From: Primula veris | Taxonomy: Eukaryota; Streptophyta; Magnoliopsida; Ericales; Primulaceae | NCBI GenBank assembly: GCA_963682055.1 | Contig: OY821740.1 | Location: 42,242,795-42,306,794, forward strand | Direction of reading: 5' to 3' | DNA length: 64,000 bases | In this document: one piece after another, positions 1 to 13,033 of the stretch | Position numbering within the stretch: the stretch's first letter is position 1 | How the letters are laid out: each line of letters opens with the position of its first letter | Notes under the pieces: model-generated | Database searches by the model: none | Told to the model about the DNA's origin: nothing | The model's input: the letters and a program-made list of their open reading frames with translations, nothing else | Position numbers and translations under genes: made by a program

Positions 1-306
1 GTTTTTACAGTCCTGTCCTGATGGTATGGGCACGTTATTTTATGACCAATTATTACCAGGATGAACTAAAAAGCAGCTTAAGGCGTTATTAATTTATCAT
101 GAAAATCATCTTTTTGTGCTTCTGGGTGACTTATGACGTTAATCTGTGTAGCCACATCGCTATAAAGGAACCTATTTATGACGGCTGCATTTGGGTATCA
201 TACGTTATAAATTTGTGTATTCTAATGTTTTTAACTAGTCAATAGTCGCTAAAAAATAAAACAATAAGAGAAATGATGGATTAGAGTTTTTTATTATTGA
301 TTTTAG
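1..306 (+). other. Intron of the CAP-D2 gene entering from the left edge
   Basis: I see no coding exon that fits condensin here. The stretch ends in a T-rich tract and an AG acceptor at 305-306, directly before the first recognisable exon. The upstream exons for the N-terminal part of the protein lie outside the window. Confidence 0.6.
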
Positions 307-3300
307 GTGGCGGCTAGTAGTCGGAAGAAGCTGCCTATGAACTCATGGAACTGGGAACCCCAGAGGGGCCGGATACTAAACTTAATTGCCAATTCTTTAG
401 CAATAAACCTCTCATTGTTGTTTGGATCAGCAGACCCTGATGAAAATTATTTGTCTTTCATTATGAAGTAAGTTGAAGTCTATTTTTTCCATCAGCTAAA
501 TTTTCATTACATCTGTATATTTAGCTTGATTCTAAAACCTCCAATTCCTGCTTCATTGTAGAAATGCCTTTTCTATGTTTGAGAATGGAGCGTTATTAAA
601 AGATAGTGAAACAAAAGATGCTTTATGCCGAATCATTGGGACTTGTTCAACCAAATATCATTACCTAGCTCAATCTTGTGCTTCAATTTTGCATCTCATT
701 CATAAATACGACTTTGTGATCACCCACTTAGCCGATGCTATTGCTGGAGCTGTGAGTAAATACGCTGATGGAAGCTTAGCTAGCTCCCTTATCAGAGAGA
801 TTGGAAGAACTAACCCAAAAGACTATTTAAAGGACACTGCCGGGGCTGAAAGTATTGGTCGCTTTTTAGTCGAGCTTGCTGATAGGCTCCCAAAGCTAAT
901 GTCGACCAATATTGGTCTCTTGGTCCCACATTTCGGTGGTGAATCTTATAAAATTAGAAATGCTCTTGTTGGGGTGTTGGGGAAACTTGTTGCGAAGGCT
1001 TTTAAAGATGTTGAGGGTGAAATGAGCTCCAAATCTATTCGTCTTCGAACTAAACAAGCGATGTTGGACATTTTAGTTGAGAGGTGTAGAGATGTTTCTG
1101 CTTATACTAGAAGTCGTGTTCTTCAAGTTTGGGCCGAGCTATGCGAAGAAAAGTGCATACCTATTGGTCTATGGAACGAAGTTGCAGCTGTAGCTGCAGG
1201 GAGATTGGAGGACAAGAACGCGATTGTTAGAAAATCAGCATTAAATTTATTAATTATGATGTTGCAGCATAACCCTTTTGGCCCCCAACTTCTTATGGTT
1301 TCTTTCGAAGCAACTTTAGAAGAATACAAAAAAAAACTAAAAGAGCTTGAACCAAATGGGCCTGCAGAGACAGTCCTCGATGGAATATCATCAGAAAATG
1401 ATTTTTGCAATGAAGATGGTGAAATTGATAATAATGACACCGAAATGGTCTCCCAAGACCAGCAAGAGAGTTTCACTGATAGTGTCTTGCCTAATGATGA
1501 TGAAATTGTTGGAGATAGTTCAGTTCCAGACTTGGGTTTGGAGCAAACAAGGACTTTGGTTGCATCTTTAGAGGCAGGGTTGAGATTCTCCAAGTGTATA
1601 TCCGCGACGATGCATATCCTTGTGCAATTAATGGCTTCTTCTTCTGCAACCGATGTTGAGAATACAATCTTATTATTAATGAGGTGTAAGCAATTCCAGA
1701 TAGATGGCTCAGAAGCCTGCCTTCGCAAGATGTTGCCTCTGGTGAAGACTTACTTTCTGATATTGTTCTTTTTTTTAATCTAGGCTTTAGATTATTACCT
1801 TTATTATTATTATACGTTTCACAAATCGTGAGTACTGATTTTTCTTGCTGCCTGTAGGTATTTTCACAAGACAAATCTATATACGAGGCTGTGGAGAATG
1901 CATTCCTTACTATATATTTAAAGAAAAATCCCGTGGAATCTGCTAGGAATTTATTACATCTTGCGGTCGATTCAAACATTGGAGACCTTGCAGCACTAGA
2001 ATTTATAACTGGGGCCTTGGTTTCAAAAGGAGATATAACTTCTAACATGGTATGTCTCTTTCTTCCTATTGAAAGCACTGATAATTCATAAAATTAAATA
2101 ACCAAATTCTAGTTGAATTGGTTTTTTCATTGACAATTAACTGCAATGACTTTTATCTTTTGCTTCTGCAGATATCAGCACTGTGGGATTTTTTTTGCTT
2201 TAATGTTAGTGGAACCACTGCTGAGCAAAGCCGTGGTGCTTTGTCTGTTTTGTGCATGGCCGCAAAATCATCACCGAGAATTCTTAGTTCCCATTTGCAG
2301 GATATTATTGATATTGGATTTGGTCGTTGGGCGAAAGTAGATCCTTTGCTTGCTAGAACAGCATGTCTTGCTTTGCAGAGGTTATCCGAGGAGGATAAAG
2401 GAAAATTGTTATCAAATAATAGCAGCAGGGTGTTTTCCATTTTAGAAAGTTTAGTAAGTGGTCTTTGGCTTCCAGAAAAGATATGGTATGCTGCAGCTGA
2501 TAAAGCAATATCAGCAATATATGCCATCCATCCAACTCCTGAAATTTTGGCTGCTGATCTCGTGAAGAAGTCTATTCGGAGTGTACTTAGTTGCTACAGT
2601 GAAGATGAATTGCAAAATGATAATGGGAGTGGCGAGGGAAACGGTAATGGCCTTACAGAAGTTCAAGTTACAAGACTTAGTAGATGTTTATTTGCTGTTA
2701 GCCAAGTTGCCATGAATCAGTTGTTGTATATTGAGTCTTGTGTGCGGAAAATAAGGAAGGATAAAGCGAAGAAAGAGAAATTGGATGCAGATAGCCAGAA
2801 CACTGATCCTAATCGTGCAACAACTGCTGAATCTGCAAAGGTGAGAGTGATGGTTTGTTTTAGAGAGTGAGCATAATCATAAATGACATTTAATTTTTAA
2901 CACTGATCTAGTTTGAAAATTTTTAATTTTTTTTAATTATTGTTACTATCACTCTATATTCTAAGAAGTTCCTTTTCTGTTTCTCAAGGACAATGGCATA
3001 AATGCCGAGTTGGGTATTGCTGCTTCTGAAGATGCGATGATTGATAGTATTTCAGATAGAGCAGAGAAAGAAATAGTGTCAAGTGGTTCTGCTGAGAAGA
3101 ACTTGATTGGACTTTGTGCACCTTTCCTGTCAAAACTATGTAGAAATTTCAGTCTGATGCAGAAGGTAAATAGGTTAAAAAATGTATTAGTTGAATATTT
3201 ACCAAAACGTTAAGAACTTGAATACGCCGTATTGTTTTTCTAAAATATGATATTTGCTGGGATGTTTAAGAGAATCAATCGTTTATTCGGTGAAATATCT

Positions 3301-6300
3301 AGGTTTACATACACTAATGCTTAAGAAATTAGTAATTGCAAAAGAATCATTGCTTGAGGTTCTGCCCTCTTATTCTCAATATCTATACTAACTAGCAACT
3401 TTTACTCCTCTGCACCCTTCAGTATCCAGAATTACAGTCATCTGGAATGCTTGCTTTGTGTCGTTTCATGATTATCGATGCAGAATTTTGGTAATATTCG
3501 CGACCCTCCTCTCTTATGTTATTTGTGTTTGAAACAGAAATGATTTATATTTTCATTGCCCACTAGCAATTCGAATCTGCAGCTACTCTTCACTGTTGTT
3601 GAGAGCTCCCCGTCGGAGACTGTTCGCTGTAATTGCACTATTGCAATAGGCGACCTGGCTGTTCGTTTTCCTAATTTATTGGAACCATGGACAGAGAATG
3701 TATATACTCGACTAAAGGATGATTCAGTATCTGTTCGAAAAAATGCTGTACTTGTTCTTTCTCATCTCATTTTGAATGACATGATGAAGGTTGTAGACTT
3801 TTCTATATCTAATTATTTTAAGATTTTGGTGGCTATAAGTAAAAGATCTGACTAGGTTTTGATTGTTTAATAGGTGAAAGGCTATATAAATGAGATGGCT
3901 GTACGGTTAGAAGATGAAGATGAAAGGATTTCAAGTTTAGCCAAACTTTTCTTTCATGAGTTGTCCAAGAAAGGTATTATGTCGGTTCTGGACTTTATTG
4001 CGTGTAGTTTTTGTTTTGCACAGCTAGGTCATCTTATAGTTTTCTTTGTCGATAATAGGTAATAATCCGATATATAATCTGCTTCCCGATATTCTTGGCA
4101 AATTATCCAACAACAACTTGAGGCGAGAGTCTTTCTGCAATATAATGCAGTACTTAATTAGTTCCATAAAGAAGGTTTGTGACTCTAGTCTTATTCCAAC
4201 AGTCACATGTCCATTTGTTAGCTTTACATAATTTGAAATGAAATTGTTCCAGGATAAACAAATGGAAGCTCTCGTGGAGAAGCTTTGCAATAGATTTAGT
4301 GGGGTCACAGGTAGGTCTATTTTCAATGTTTTTCATCTTCTCCTTTCCTTTTTGATCTTTATATTCCGTTAGTGGTAGTCATTTCACCATTTTCTATTGG
4401 TTTGTTTCAAATTAGCCTGGTATCATGGTTTTTCTTGCTTGTGAATCAAGGTAATGACCAAAGTATGTAATCAGCTGTTGTGACAGAAGTAGGTCTTCGT
4501 CACTGAGTGGTTATCATTTTGTTTCAGATTGCAGGCAATGGGAATATATATCATATTGTCTTTCTCAGCTGTCATTTACGGAGAAGGGCATGAAGAGGCT
4601 AATGGAGGCATTCAAGACATATGAACATACGCTGTCCGAGGATTCCGTGATGGATAATTTCAAGAATATTGTGAACAAGGTACCTATTGTTGCGTTTTTT
4701 ATATGAATTTTAACTTTAAAGGTTCATGTGTGTTCTTAAAAAGATAAACGAGTGGATAATGCCAATATTTGCTTCATGGTGTTTTCTTGAATCAGGCAAA
4801 GAAGTTTGCTAAACCAGAATTGAAGTTGTGTATTGATGAGTTTGAAGAAAAGCTTGTGAAATTTCATATTGAGAAGAAGGAACAAGAGCGTGCTACCAAG
4901 AATGCTCACACACATCGTCACAAGATTAACAACCTAGAGAAGAATTCAATCGCTAGAAATAGAGATGAGTACACAGAGTCTCTCGATGATGAAGATGTAG
5001 AATCTAAGACTATAGTTGAAGAAAGAGAAGAATCTGGAGCTGATGAAGGTGAAGAATCTGGAGCTGATGAAGGTGAAGAATCTACAGTTACTGAAGGTGC
5101 AGGACCTGAACTAGATGAAGGTAGCTATACAGTTGATGTTTCTTTGAGTAAATGTTAGTTGAATCATATTTATTTCTTCCGCTGAAAGTCTGAATCTGAG
5201 GCAACTGTTTCTGAGTCAGCTTACAGAAATCAGTAGGGCAAAAACTTGAACAGGAGATGAAATGAAGTAAATAGGGTATCTTGGTTTCGGTTAAACTAAT
5301 GCGCCGGACAGAGAAGAGGACAATCTAATCAGATAACTCAAAAGTGTCTCAAGTAAATGTAATATTTATGAGAATACTATAATTAAGGGGGGGAAAGTTG
5401 AATTAAATCAACCCGGACCAAATTAAACCTAACTAACCGTAACTGAAGTAAAATACTTGATTTTTGCTGTCTCGAAGCCAACCAAATCGACCGTGATCAA
5501 CCCTATTGACTGCCAGAGTTTTTGGCACACGAACTGACTGCCTCTCATCTTAGTTTTAAGAAATTTGAACACTAACAGGTCCAATGGTTTTTTTGTCGGT
5601 TTATGATTGGAGGGCCTGTATCCTCCTTTTAAAAAAAAAACGTGGTCGTAATATTATAAATATTGTTAGCATTTTCACTCCCTACTCATGCTTTGGCTGA
5701 ACAATTTTGGCGTGTGGTGAGTCCTAGCAAATCCACCCTTTTATTAATACGGAGTAGTAATTACTTCACTCGTATAAGTTTATTTTACAGTATTTACTGT
5801 CTGACCTTGACTAATATGTCAAATGTTACAGAATCAAACGCTGAGTTGGATGAACTTTCTCATGCTTCAAGTGAAGTGACAGAGATGAGACAATCTGATG
5901 GTGAAGCTGAATCTCCTTTCGTTCCGAGAACAGGTTATAAGCTTGTTACAACTTTCTCTTTAATTTTTCAAGTATATTGTAATGATAGCAACAACAATAA
6001 AAATTACGTTTATTACGTTTCCATGTAAAGCTACCAGTAGTTATTTCCAAAAGTGATCAGTGAAATCATCTGCTCTTAGGTACCTCTAAATCAAAGGCCA
6101 CAAAATCTAGGGTCGAAGGTCAAAATGGTGAAATCAGTAGTTCAATGACCGCTAGGACTAAGGAAAGGTCAAGGAGAAAGGTGACCGACTTTTTGTGGCT
6201 TCTGCTTTCAGTTATTTTTCTGTCGGAGATCGGAGTTTATTTTTCTGCATCAATTGTTCTGTCTGAATTTTGCTTTAAGAAGCATGTTCAACATTTTTGG

Positions 6301-6771
6301 GGTTAAATGTAAATACTTATTCTCTTTAGTTGCATGGACATTCTCAGGCTTTATGTGAGGTAGCAGATACAACACCTAGTAACAGTGAAGCCGAAACTCC
6401 ATTTATTCGTACAACAGGTATTAAGCCCTATACTTATACATCACTTGATTGTAGCTTTGGATATTACTGATCTGTTCATGTAAAATGTTATCGAATGCAT
6501 TTAAGATGAAATCAGCTTTTTCTCAGGCACTGCTAAACTGAAGACCACAAAATCAAGGATGAAAAATCAAAATAGTGGTAATACTAATTCAATGGCGGCT
6601 CAGCAATTAGCAAGTCAACGAGAAAGGTTGTACCAGTGCTTTCTATTTTAAATTTGTTTGCGCAAGTCATGGTATTATTTGCACAGAATTTCTCAAAAGA
6701 ATTGTCTTAATTTGTTTCAGTTTCCAATATGCAGGCAGAAAAGAGTGGTGAAACATAGCAATAATGTTTGA
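307..6771 (+). CDS. CAP-D2: Condensin I complex subunit CAP-D2 (condensin complex subunit 1), 5' end missing
   Basis: This HEAT-repeat subunit of condensin I helps compact and resolve mitotic chromosomes with SMC2, SMC4, CAP-G and CAP-H. I place exons at 307-467, 562-1741, 1858-2049, 2172-2840, 2989-3165, 3423-3490, 3567-3789, 3874-3973, 4059-4174, 4253-4310, 4528-4679, 4796-5120, 5832-5933, 6080-6180, 6330-6417, 6527-6626 and 6735-6771. They join in one frame to 1282 residues plus a stop. Family landmarks as I know them are WNWEPQRGR in the first exon, then SYKIRNALVGVLGKL, and near the C-terminus NPIYNLLPDILG and FAKPELKLCIDEFEEKL. About 170 N-terminal residues are off the left edge. The tail is acidic, with a 24-bp repeat at 5027-5074, then Lys/Arg-rich. 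The last exon pairs look duplicated. If the donor at 5121 is skipped, translation stops at 5156-5158, giving a shorter tail. Family assignment is firm; the tail exons are inferred. Confidence 0.93.
5027..5083 (+). repeat. In-frame 24-bp tandem repeat in CAP-D2 tail
   Basis: Two exact 24-bp copies (5027-5050 and 5051-5074) and part of a third encode the acidic unit EESGADEG. It lies in the twelfth exon visible here, just after the HEAT region, and lengthens the acidic linker. Confidence 0.85.
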
Positions 6772-7793
6772 AGATGATTTTGTTTATCAAATGGGAATAT
6801 CTCATTTAATTGTTTGTTGTCTGGTCGTTTCTGTAGCTAGATGGGTAAAATGAAACTGCTTTGGTTTATTTTGTTCCTCTCTAGTTTGTCTGTGCTTATG
6901 TAATTGTAATCTCATGGCTCCATGCTCATTTTGTATTCGCTGTACATACTATGTTCATTCCATGAGAAAAGTATTTACGCTACATTTGATTTGAAGAGAA
7001 AAAAAGGTGTTGTGTTATACTTACATATCGTGCGTTGTATATTTGGAAATTAAACAGAAAGTGCTATTTTCTCCCAATTCTAGAACATTTTCTGTGTTAT
7101 TGTAAACAAAGTAGAGATCACTTGAAGTCGCAAAAGTAAAATAAAAGTATTTATTTGATTCACTAGAATATTCAAAGCCTGCTTTTTTCTCAATAGCCAA
7201 ACCAATCTGACAAAAAAAATAATAACAAAAAATAATAATAACTAAATCAATCTTAAGGTTCACCAGCTTATTGTAATGACAATGCTTTTGCAAGTTTACC
7301 CCTGGTGATAATCGATTGTTCATACTCTCACGAAACCCACTACTATTAAATATGTGCAATTGACAAATATTATTTCCAACCTAAATTTTGTGTCTCACCA
7401 TTTCTTAGGAGCTTTTTACATGAACCCTATCTTATCCAAGCCCGTCGGAACCTGCACAAGGAAAGAAAAAAATGTCAATGAACATTTAATCAATAGTTTG
7501 CAACAAAAAATAGTGCATGATATGAAGATTCTACCGGATCTAAACAGTACTAAGTTTTAATTAAAGGCTTCCAGTTTTAATTTAAAATACAAATCAGCTA
7601 TTTATATGTTCCACGTGAGAGAGAAAAGGGAGAAAAAAATAGGTAGATAAGGCTCTCAACAATCTTTATCATATCAAGCTAATAGCAAAAAATAGGTTCT
7701 GTAATACCACATAAAAGCAGTTTTTGTTCATGTTCTTAAAAAAATGTTGTTCTAAGAACAGAAACCATATGAAATCAATTTTCAAAATAAATC
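6772..7793. other. Intergenic region between convergent genes, 3' UTRs
   Basis: The CAP-D2 stop is at 6769-6771 on + and the next gene's stop is at 7794-7796 on -, so the two genes converge here. The sequence is AT-rich. I see no credible coding region; the short ORFs at 7021-7560 have no recognisable content. It should hold both 3' UTRs and polyadenylation signals. Confidence 0.6.
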
Positions 7794-10372
7794 TCACAGA
7801 AAATTCTCAATACATGCCAATTCCAAGACACTTGGAGAGTGGGAGGACAGACCTGAGACATTGGTGAAATCTGGATGCAGGTCTGGAAAACTGAAATTCC
7901 ACGGAATCTCCCCTAAGAGAGCATCGTTTAAAAGATTGGACTCCAGATCAGTAGCATCGCCGTTTTCATACAAGGATTCAAGGGTATCTTCGTCATTATC
8001 AAAGTTGTAAGTAGTGCCCATGTAAGCAGATTCCGGTTTCATGATTTTCTCATTCATTCTTTGAGGCATTCCAAAACTTAAGTTATGGGCCAAGAGATTG
8101 GACGAAAGCCCCACTCTTTCAGCATGGGAAGCTAATTCGGTACCATTTTGCAAATATGAATTTAGAGGTCGGTGGATGTTATCTGTCTCGAAAGCCGACC
8201 TGGTTTGAGCCCGTGCATAGCATGCCTCTAAGGTTTCAAAAACAGAAAATAAACTTTTAAGGATCGAGTCTTGCAAGTAAAGAGTTACTGACTGGTGTAG
8301 AAAACTTAAAAACAAAATAATTAAGTAAAAAGAACAAGATATCGAACAGTGTCCTTCTCTAATAATCAGGAAAATTAAATTTTGTTATTTAAAAATTGAC
8401 ATATAAGCTCAACAGCTCAATTTCTCACACAATTTCACCACAGCTCAAAATTTAAAGACATGTCTTTTTGAAAGGAGTTAGTTAATCTGCTAACAAATAC
8501 CATATTTTGGAAAAACTAATCAGAGCTGAATGGCAAATCAAGTAAATAAATGATGCAGGATGGTAAAAGGTAATACACTCCAAGAAAAATTGCACAGCAG
8601 TAAAGTATCCAAATCTCGAGTTCTCTCGATCATTTAAAAGCAATCTTTGTAGTTAAGGTTAAGTCTTACAATACGATCATATCCAAATTCTGAAAAATTA
8701 ATCTGTCGCTAAAAAACATCTAACCAGAGAAGTCAACAATTCTTAACTTGTGGACATGCTACAAAAAGCCTACTAAATGAAAGCACAGGTTCCAAGAAGT
8801 GGGAACAGTACCATTACAAACTAAGCCTTAATGACAAGAATTTGGGGTCTGCTAAAAAGGCGGAACAATATCCTCGCTAAATATGTGGATCAAAGTTAAT
8901 TTGACATACCTGTAGGTGCGGAAACCATTTGTGATGGGAATGATTGACGCAATAGCTCAGCATGCTGCACAAGCAATTGGTTGAAGTACGTTATTTGATC
9001 CTTCACCATTAACCGCAAATGATAAGCCTTGAAAAATTCCTCATTTTCTTCTGCAAGCTTTTTCCAAACTGGTGGAGAAGCATAGTATACATTGCAGATC
9101 AAGAGTTTTATTTCATTGGGATATAAAAAACACAAAGGATTTCATATTTATATGAATAAGTAAATTGATGAAGATTACCAAGTTCAGTATACACAGGTTC
9201 TATTTTTTCCTGCTCCAAGAGAGTTTTGACGACTTCTTTTTGGCTCATGTACGACTGAAGGCATAGCTCTACAAGGTTTTGCACCTGAAATTGAATAGGC
9301 ATAAAAATACCATTAAATTGGGCCCAAAAAATAGAACAGCAAACACAATTTGAGGAATTTATGTACCACAAAAACAGAAAATTAAATGTTGTAAGTACAG
9401 CTCTATTTGCAAGAGATTTTATGCTCGAGGTACTCAAATTAAAATGCAACTAAAGACTATCGTAAGATCAGTTCCCGGATTCCTTTATACAGAAACGGGT
9501 TAGTGAGTTACCGTTCTGTACCCATGAAGAGAACATTTTTTATCTTCTGTTGTATTGGTGTTTAATACAAACTACTGAACTCCACGGGCTCATATTTATC
9601 GTCCACTATAATATCTTCTAATTTGTTTTCCATCATACCTATAACCCACCAGTACTCCTCTATATATGTTCCTTCAAATTAAAGGTACGCACCATAGTTT
9701 TTTATATAAAGACCCAATCTTTCTCAAGGAGACTTTTAAGAAATGAGGCAATAGCCTTTTGGAAGCAACGAACATCAGGAGTAGGAAAACATCGAAAACA
9801 TTACAAAAATATACATAAAAAAAGACTGATAAATCGTAGTATAACTTTTAGAAGAGCTTAGGGATTTGGTGAAATCATTTTTAGAAGACCATGTACACCA
9901 CTTTGTTTTTGTACTCACTCACATTCACAAAAGAAACACACAAGTTCATGTTAAAACTTAAAAGAAACAAGTTTGACCTTGCTACCCATGAATTTTTTTC
10001 CTTGAAAAGAATAACGAGAAAAGGTGGCATCTTTGTGTCAAAACTAAATAGAAAATACAAAACCAATCTAAAAAAATATTCAATTTCCAGCAGAGGACAA
10101 GTTAGTCCTGTACCAAAACTTTAAAACATTAACTCCTCGTAGTGCTTCCATCAGAGGGAAAATCAAAGAATATCCAAAAACTGGAAAAGAAAAAATGCAG
10201 ATGCAAGTTTTACTCTCGTATACAGAACTCCACAATATTTACCAAGATAGCAAAATAACATCAAAAAAGGAAATGATAAATTGAATTCTGATCTTACTCG
10301 TTGTACGTCTTCACATGAGATTTTTTTGACCACTTCACTAGACATTTCTTCCAAAGAATGAGTATATGCCAA
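7794..10372 (-). CDS. Uncharacterised plant protein with TIGR01589 (A_thal_3526) domain
   Basis: The molecular function is unknown. Coding exons in transcript order are 10372-10298, 9284-9179, 9068-8910 and 8227-7794. They join in frame to 257 residues. The plant-specific domain covers roughly residues 20-105. Its landmarks are VQRVQNLVELCLQ, SYMSQKEVVKTLLEQ across exon 2, and VWKKLAEENEEFFKAYHLRL followed by a leucine-rich helix in exon 3. The last exon encodes a low-complexity, Asn/Ser/Leu-rich tail with acidic patches and no domain I know. The start was taken as the first ATG of the second transcribed exon; a Met nine codons later would also work. A non-coding first exon appears to lie at about 12290-12400, spliced by a donor at 12289 to an acceptor just above 10443, leaving a 5'UTR intron of about 1.85 kb. 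That intron is common for genes needing intron-enhanced expression, but this is inference. Confidence 0.8.
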
Positions 10373-11302
10373 AAACCTTCACAAGTAAAAAGATGCAACT
10401 TGATCCCACCAGATTTTGCGGAGGAATGTATAACGCACACCACCTGAGTTAAATGCACAGAATGCAACGTTTTAGTTGAGCAAAAAAAAAGCAGATAGAT
10501 CCCATAAAATATAGTTTTTCGAATCTAAGAAGTATAAAATGCTTTTAAATTATTTGACCCAAAAAAAAGGGTTTGACATTTGGAACATCTAAACCATGTA
10601 AACACCCGATACCTAGCCAAATTATTGTTACCCGTTTAAATGGGTTAAATAAAACATCTGAATGCGTATTTTTCCAAATCTGGACGCCGTTCATAAAAAC
10701 TAAAATGGCAGTGTTATTGTTCTTGCAGCTCAGTGACACTCTTCAATTCCAGACAAGCTTAGAAAATGAAACTAGCAATCCACATAAAATGATAAAACAG
10801 AATAAAAAAAGTGTGATCAGCGTGTTCTGGCCTTAAACAGTCAACATCAACAAAATTGTCTTGCTGACTGCTAAAATGAGCTTAAGAGTGGGTAAACTCA
10901 AAGATTCTCTAATTATCTTCATAATTCTACAGATTATAGACTTTGAATATACATCTAATACAAAACATAAATCTAAATGGCTCGACCTCACTGTCATCAA
11001 TCAGAGTCAAAAGAGGGACTATAGAAACAACTTTTTACAAGATCATTGATTCTAAGACTTATACCATGACGAGAAAAAAACCAATTCCCTACCTAAATCT
11101 TACATAAGGGTCACAACCGAAATAAATTCCTACTAAACTTGCAAAGAATAAAAGCTTTGAAGAAGAAAAATGGTATACAAACACATAAAAACTGTAAAAA
11201 AATAAAAATTAGCAGCGCATACTTGGTCTATCACAGCCAACAGAAAATTAAACTAAAAACTTTTCCAAATAAAATCCCTAAATCGATAGATTCAGTAGCA
11301 CC

Positions 11303-11822
11303 CTAGGTAGCACCGGTACGCCGGTTTTTGAAATTTTCCCGTACCGCCGTACCGGGTATGGCAAATACGTACCGGCGAAATTTTGACTGGTTTGATGGTC
11401 TGGGTACGGCGCCGGTACGTGACCGGTACGGTTTGGAAATTTTTATGGTTCAGATATTTGGTGATTTTAACTAGTAATATATGTATAAAATTACCAAATC
11501 TACCATCACACTTAAAGTATATTAGAGAGGTCCCTTAGATTCTAAAAATTTGTACTAAAACCCATAGAATTGAAAATAGGTATTATAGAAATATTACAAT
11601 TTTATTTAATTTTCATATTATTGTATAAATTCATCCAAAACTTTCAAAATATTAAGACTAAAAATCCACAAAACTAAATAATATACAAGTTGATCTATTT
11701 AACTTGAAAATATGTAACATAAATATTAAATATAATTATTATATATTGAAGTACCGTAGCCGTACCGTACCCAAAATTTACAACTTTTGCCGTATCGGCG
11801 TACCCGTACCAGTGCAACCTTG
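11303..11822. mobile_element. hAT-type MITE, 520 bp, inside a 5'UTR intron
   Basis: An exact 8-bp target duplication GTAGCACC flanks the element at 11295-11302 and 11823-11830. Imperfect terminal inverted repeats read CTAGGTAGCACCGGTACG at the left and CAAGGTTGCACTGGTACG (reverse complement) at the right. An 8-bp duplication with C(T/A)AGG-type ends fits the hAT superfamily. The ends are packed with overlapping GTACCG/CGGTAC words while the centre is AT-rich and non-coding, so the element is non-autonomous. Confidence 0.85.
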
Positions 11823-12345
11823 GTAGCACCGCAATAAACAACAACAAAAAAACAGGAAAAAAAACAACAGCTCCACAAACCAAAACAAATACTACTCAAC
11901 AAGTACACAAGTTTACAAAACCCTAAAGTAGAAGAAAAACCCAAGCTAGAAAGATTGAAAAGATCAATTTATGAAAAATAAAAACTTAAGCTACAAAGAT
12001 AAAGATTATCAATTTATGAAACCTAGTCTAAAGAGAAAACCCTAGCTAAATATAAGACTTCAATATTATTAATATATCAATATATAAAACCTTAATTAAA
12101 GACAAAACACAGAACACACAGAGAAGAAAAAAAAAACACAACTTTTACGAAACCTAAATTAATAAAAACACTCTTTGAGAACACCATGAATATATAGAAA
12201 AACAAAATCCATCATATCCATAATAAATAATCTCGAGAGAACAAATGAAAATAGTATAAAATTTTAATGTGGGTTTAATAATATTACCTGGTTCTGATCA
12301 GGAGATTTCTGAGAATTTGATTTTTACACTTCTCTATATGATGAT

Positions 12346-12369
12346 GAGAGAGAGAGAGAGAGAGAGAGA
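12346..12369. repeat. (GA)n microsatellite in the leader or promoter
   Basis: Twelve GA dinucleotides sit in the probable 5' leader of the minus-strand gene, where they read as CT repeats. CT-rich leaders are common in plants. Confidence 0.9.
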
Positions 12370-12415
12370 CTGTGTTTGAAGTAGAGTAAGATTCTTTTCG
12401 CCAAATTAAATTCTC

Positions 12416-13033
12416 GGTAAAAAATACTCCTAAATTGGTATCGAAACTATGACCTTTTACCAATTTAGTATTCATACTAACCTATTTTTGCAAATTTGCA
12501 AATGGCTAAATCGGTAACCCCGTTTATCACCTTTTAGCAATTTAGCATACGAGTTACCTGTTTTTTCAATTGGCTAAGTCGGTAAACAACCTATCATCTT
12601 TTAGCAATTTGGTATCCATGCTACCTGTTTTTTCAATTGGGTAAATCGGTAACCAACCTATCAGGTTTTAATTATTTAGTATCCAGGCTAGTTTCTTTTT
12701 CAATTGGCTATACATGTTTTGAATTTAACATCTAATCAAGCCACTTATGTCTGATTAAGCATTATAGATTGATACCAAATCGGTAAAAAATGATAAAACA
12801 TATTATTAGTTTGGTCACATGTATTTTAAGTTAGATACCACTTTAGTAAGAGATGATAGTATAGGGTATTAGATAGTTTTTTTTTCAATTAAAAATAGAG
12901 CATAAAGAAACTAGAGTGTCTTGATTGAAATTAAAATATTAAAGTTGGATACCAATTTAGAAAATTAGATAACTTGGATCCTAAATTGCTAAAACTAATA
13001 GATTGGATACCAATTTAGCATTTTTTTCCAAGT
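12416..13033. mobile_element. Possible foldback element with repeated internal units
   Basis: The left part (about 12430-12712) contains about four imperfect units of 67-77 bp, each with TTTTAGCAATTTRGTATCC-like text. The right part (about 12950-13025) carries the same word inverted, as GGATACCAATTTAGCA. The extreme ends resemble each other as inverted repeats (CTAAATTGGTATC on both). I could not find a convincing target duplication, so the limits and class are uncertain. Confidence 0.4.

Larger units (their letters stand above)
10444..12400 (-). other. Probable 5'UTR exon and long 5'UTR intron of the TIGR01589 gene
   Basis: On the minus strand a GTAATATT donor at 12289-12282 and a CAG acceptor at 10446-10444 bracket a non-coding intron. 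The first exon would end at 12290 and lie next to a GA microsatellite, typical of a plant 5' leader or core promoter. The intron holds a hAT MITE at 11303-11822. No coding content was seen. Confidence 0.45.

Noticed and set aside
1123..2527. Minus-strand ORFs over the CAP-D2 gene
   Set aside because: They are shadows of the long condensin exons and show no family features.
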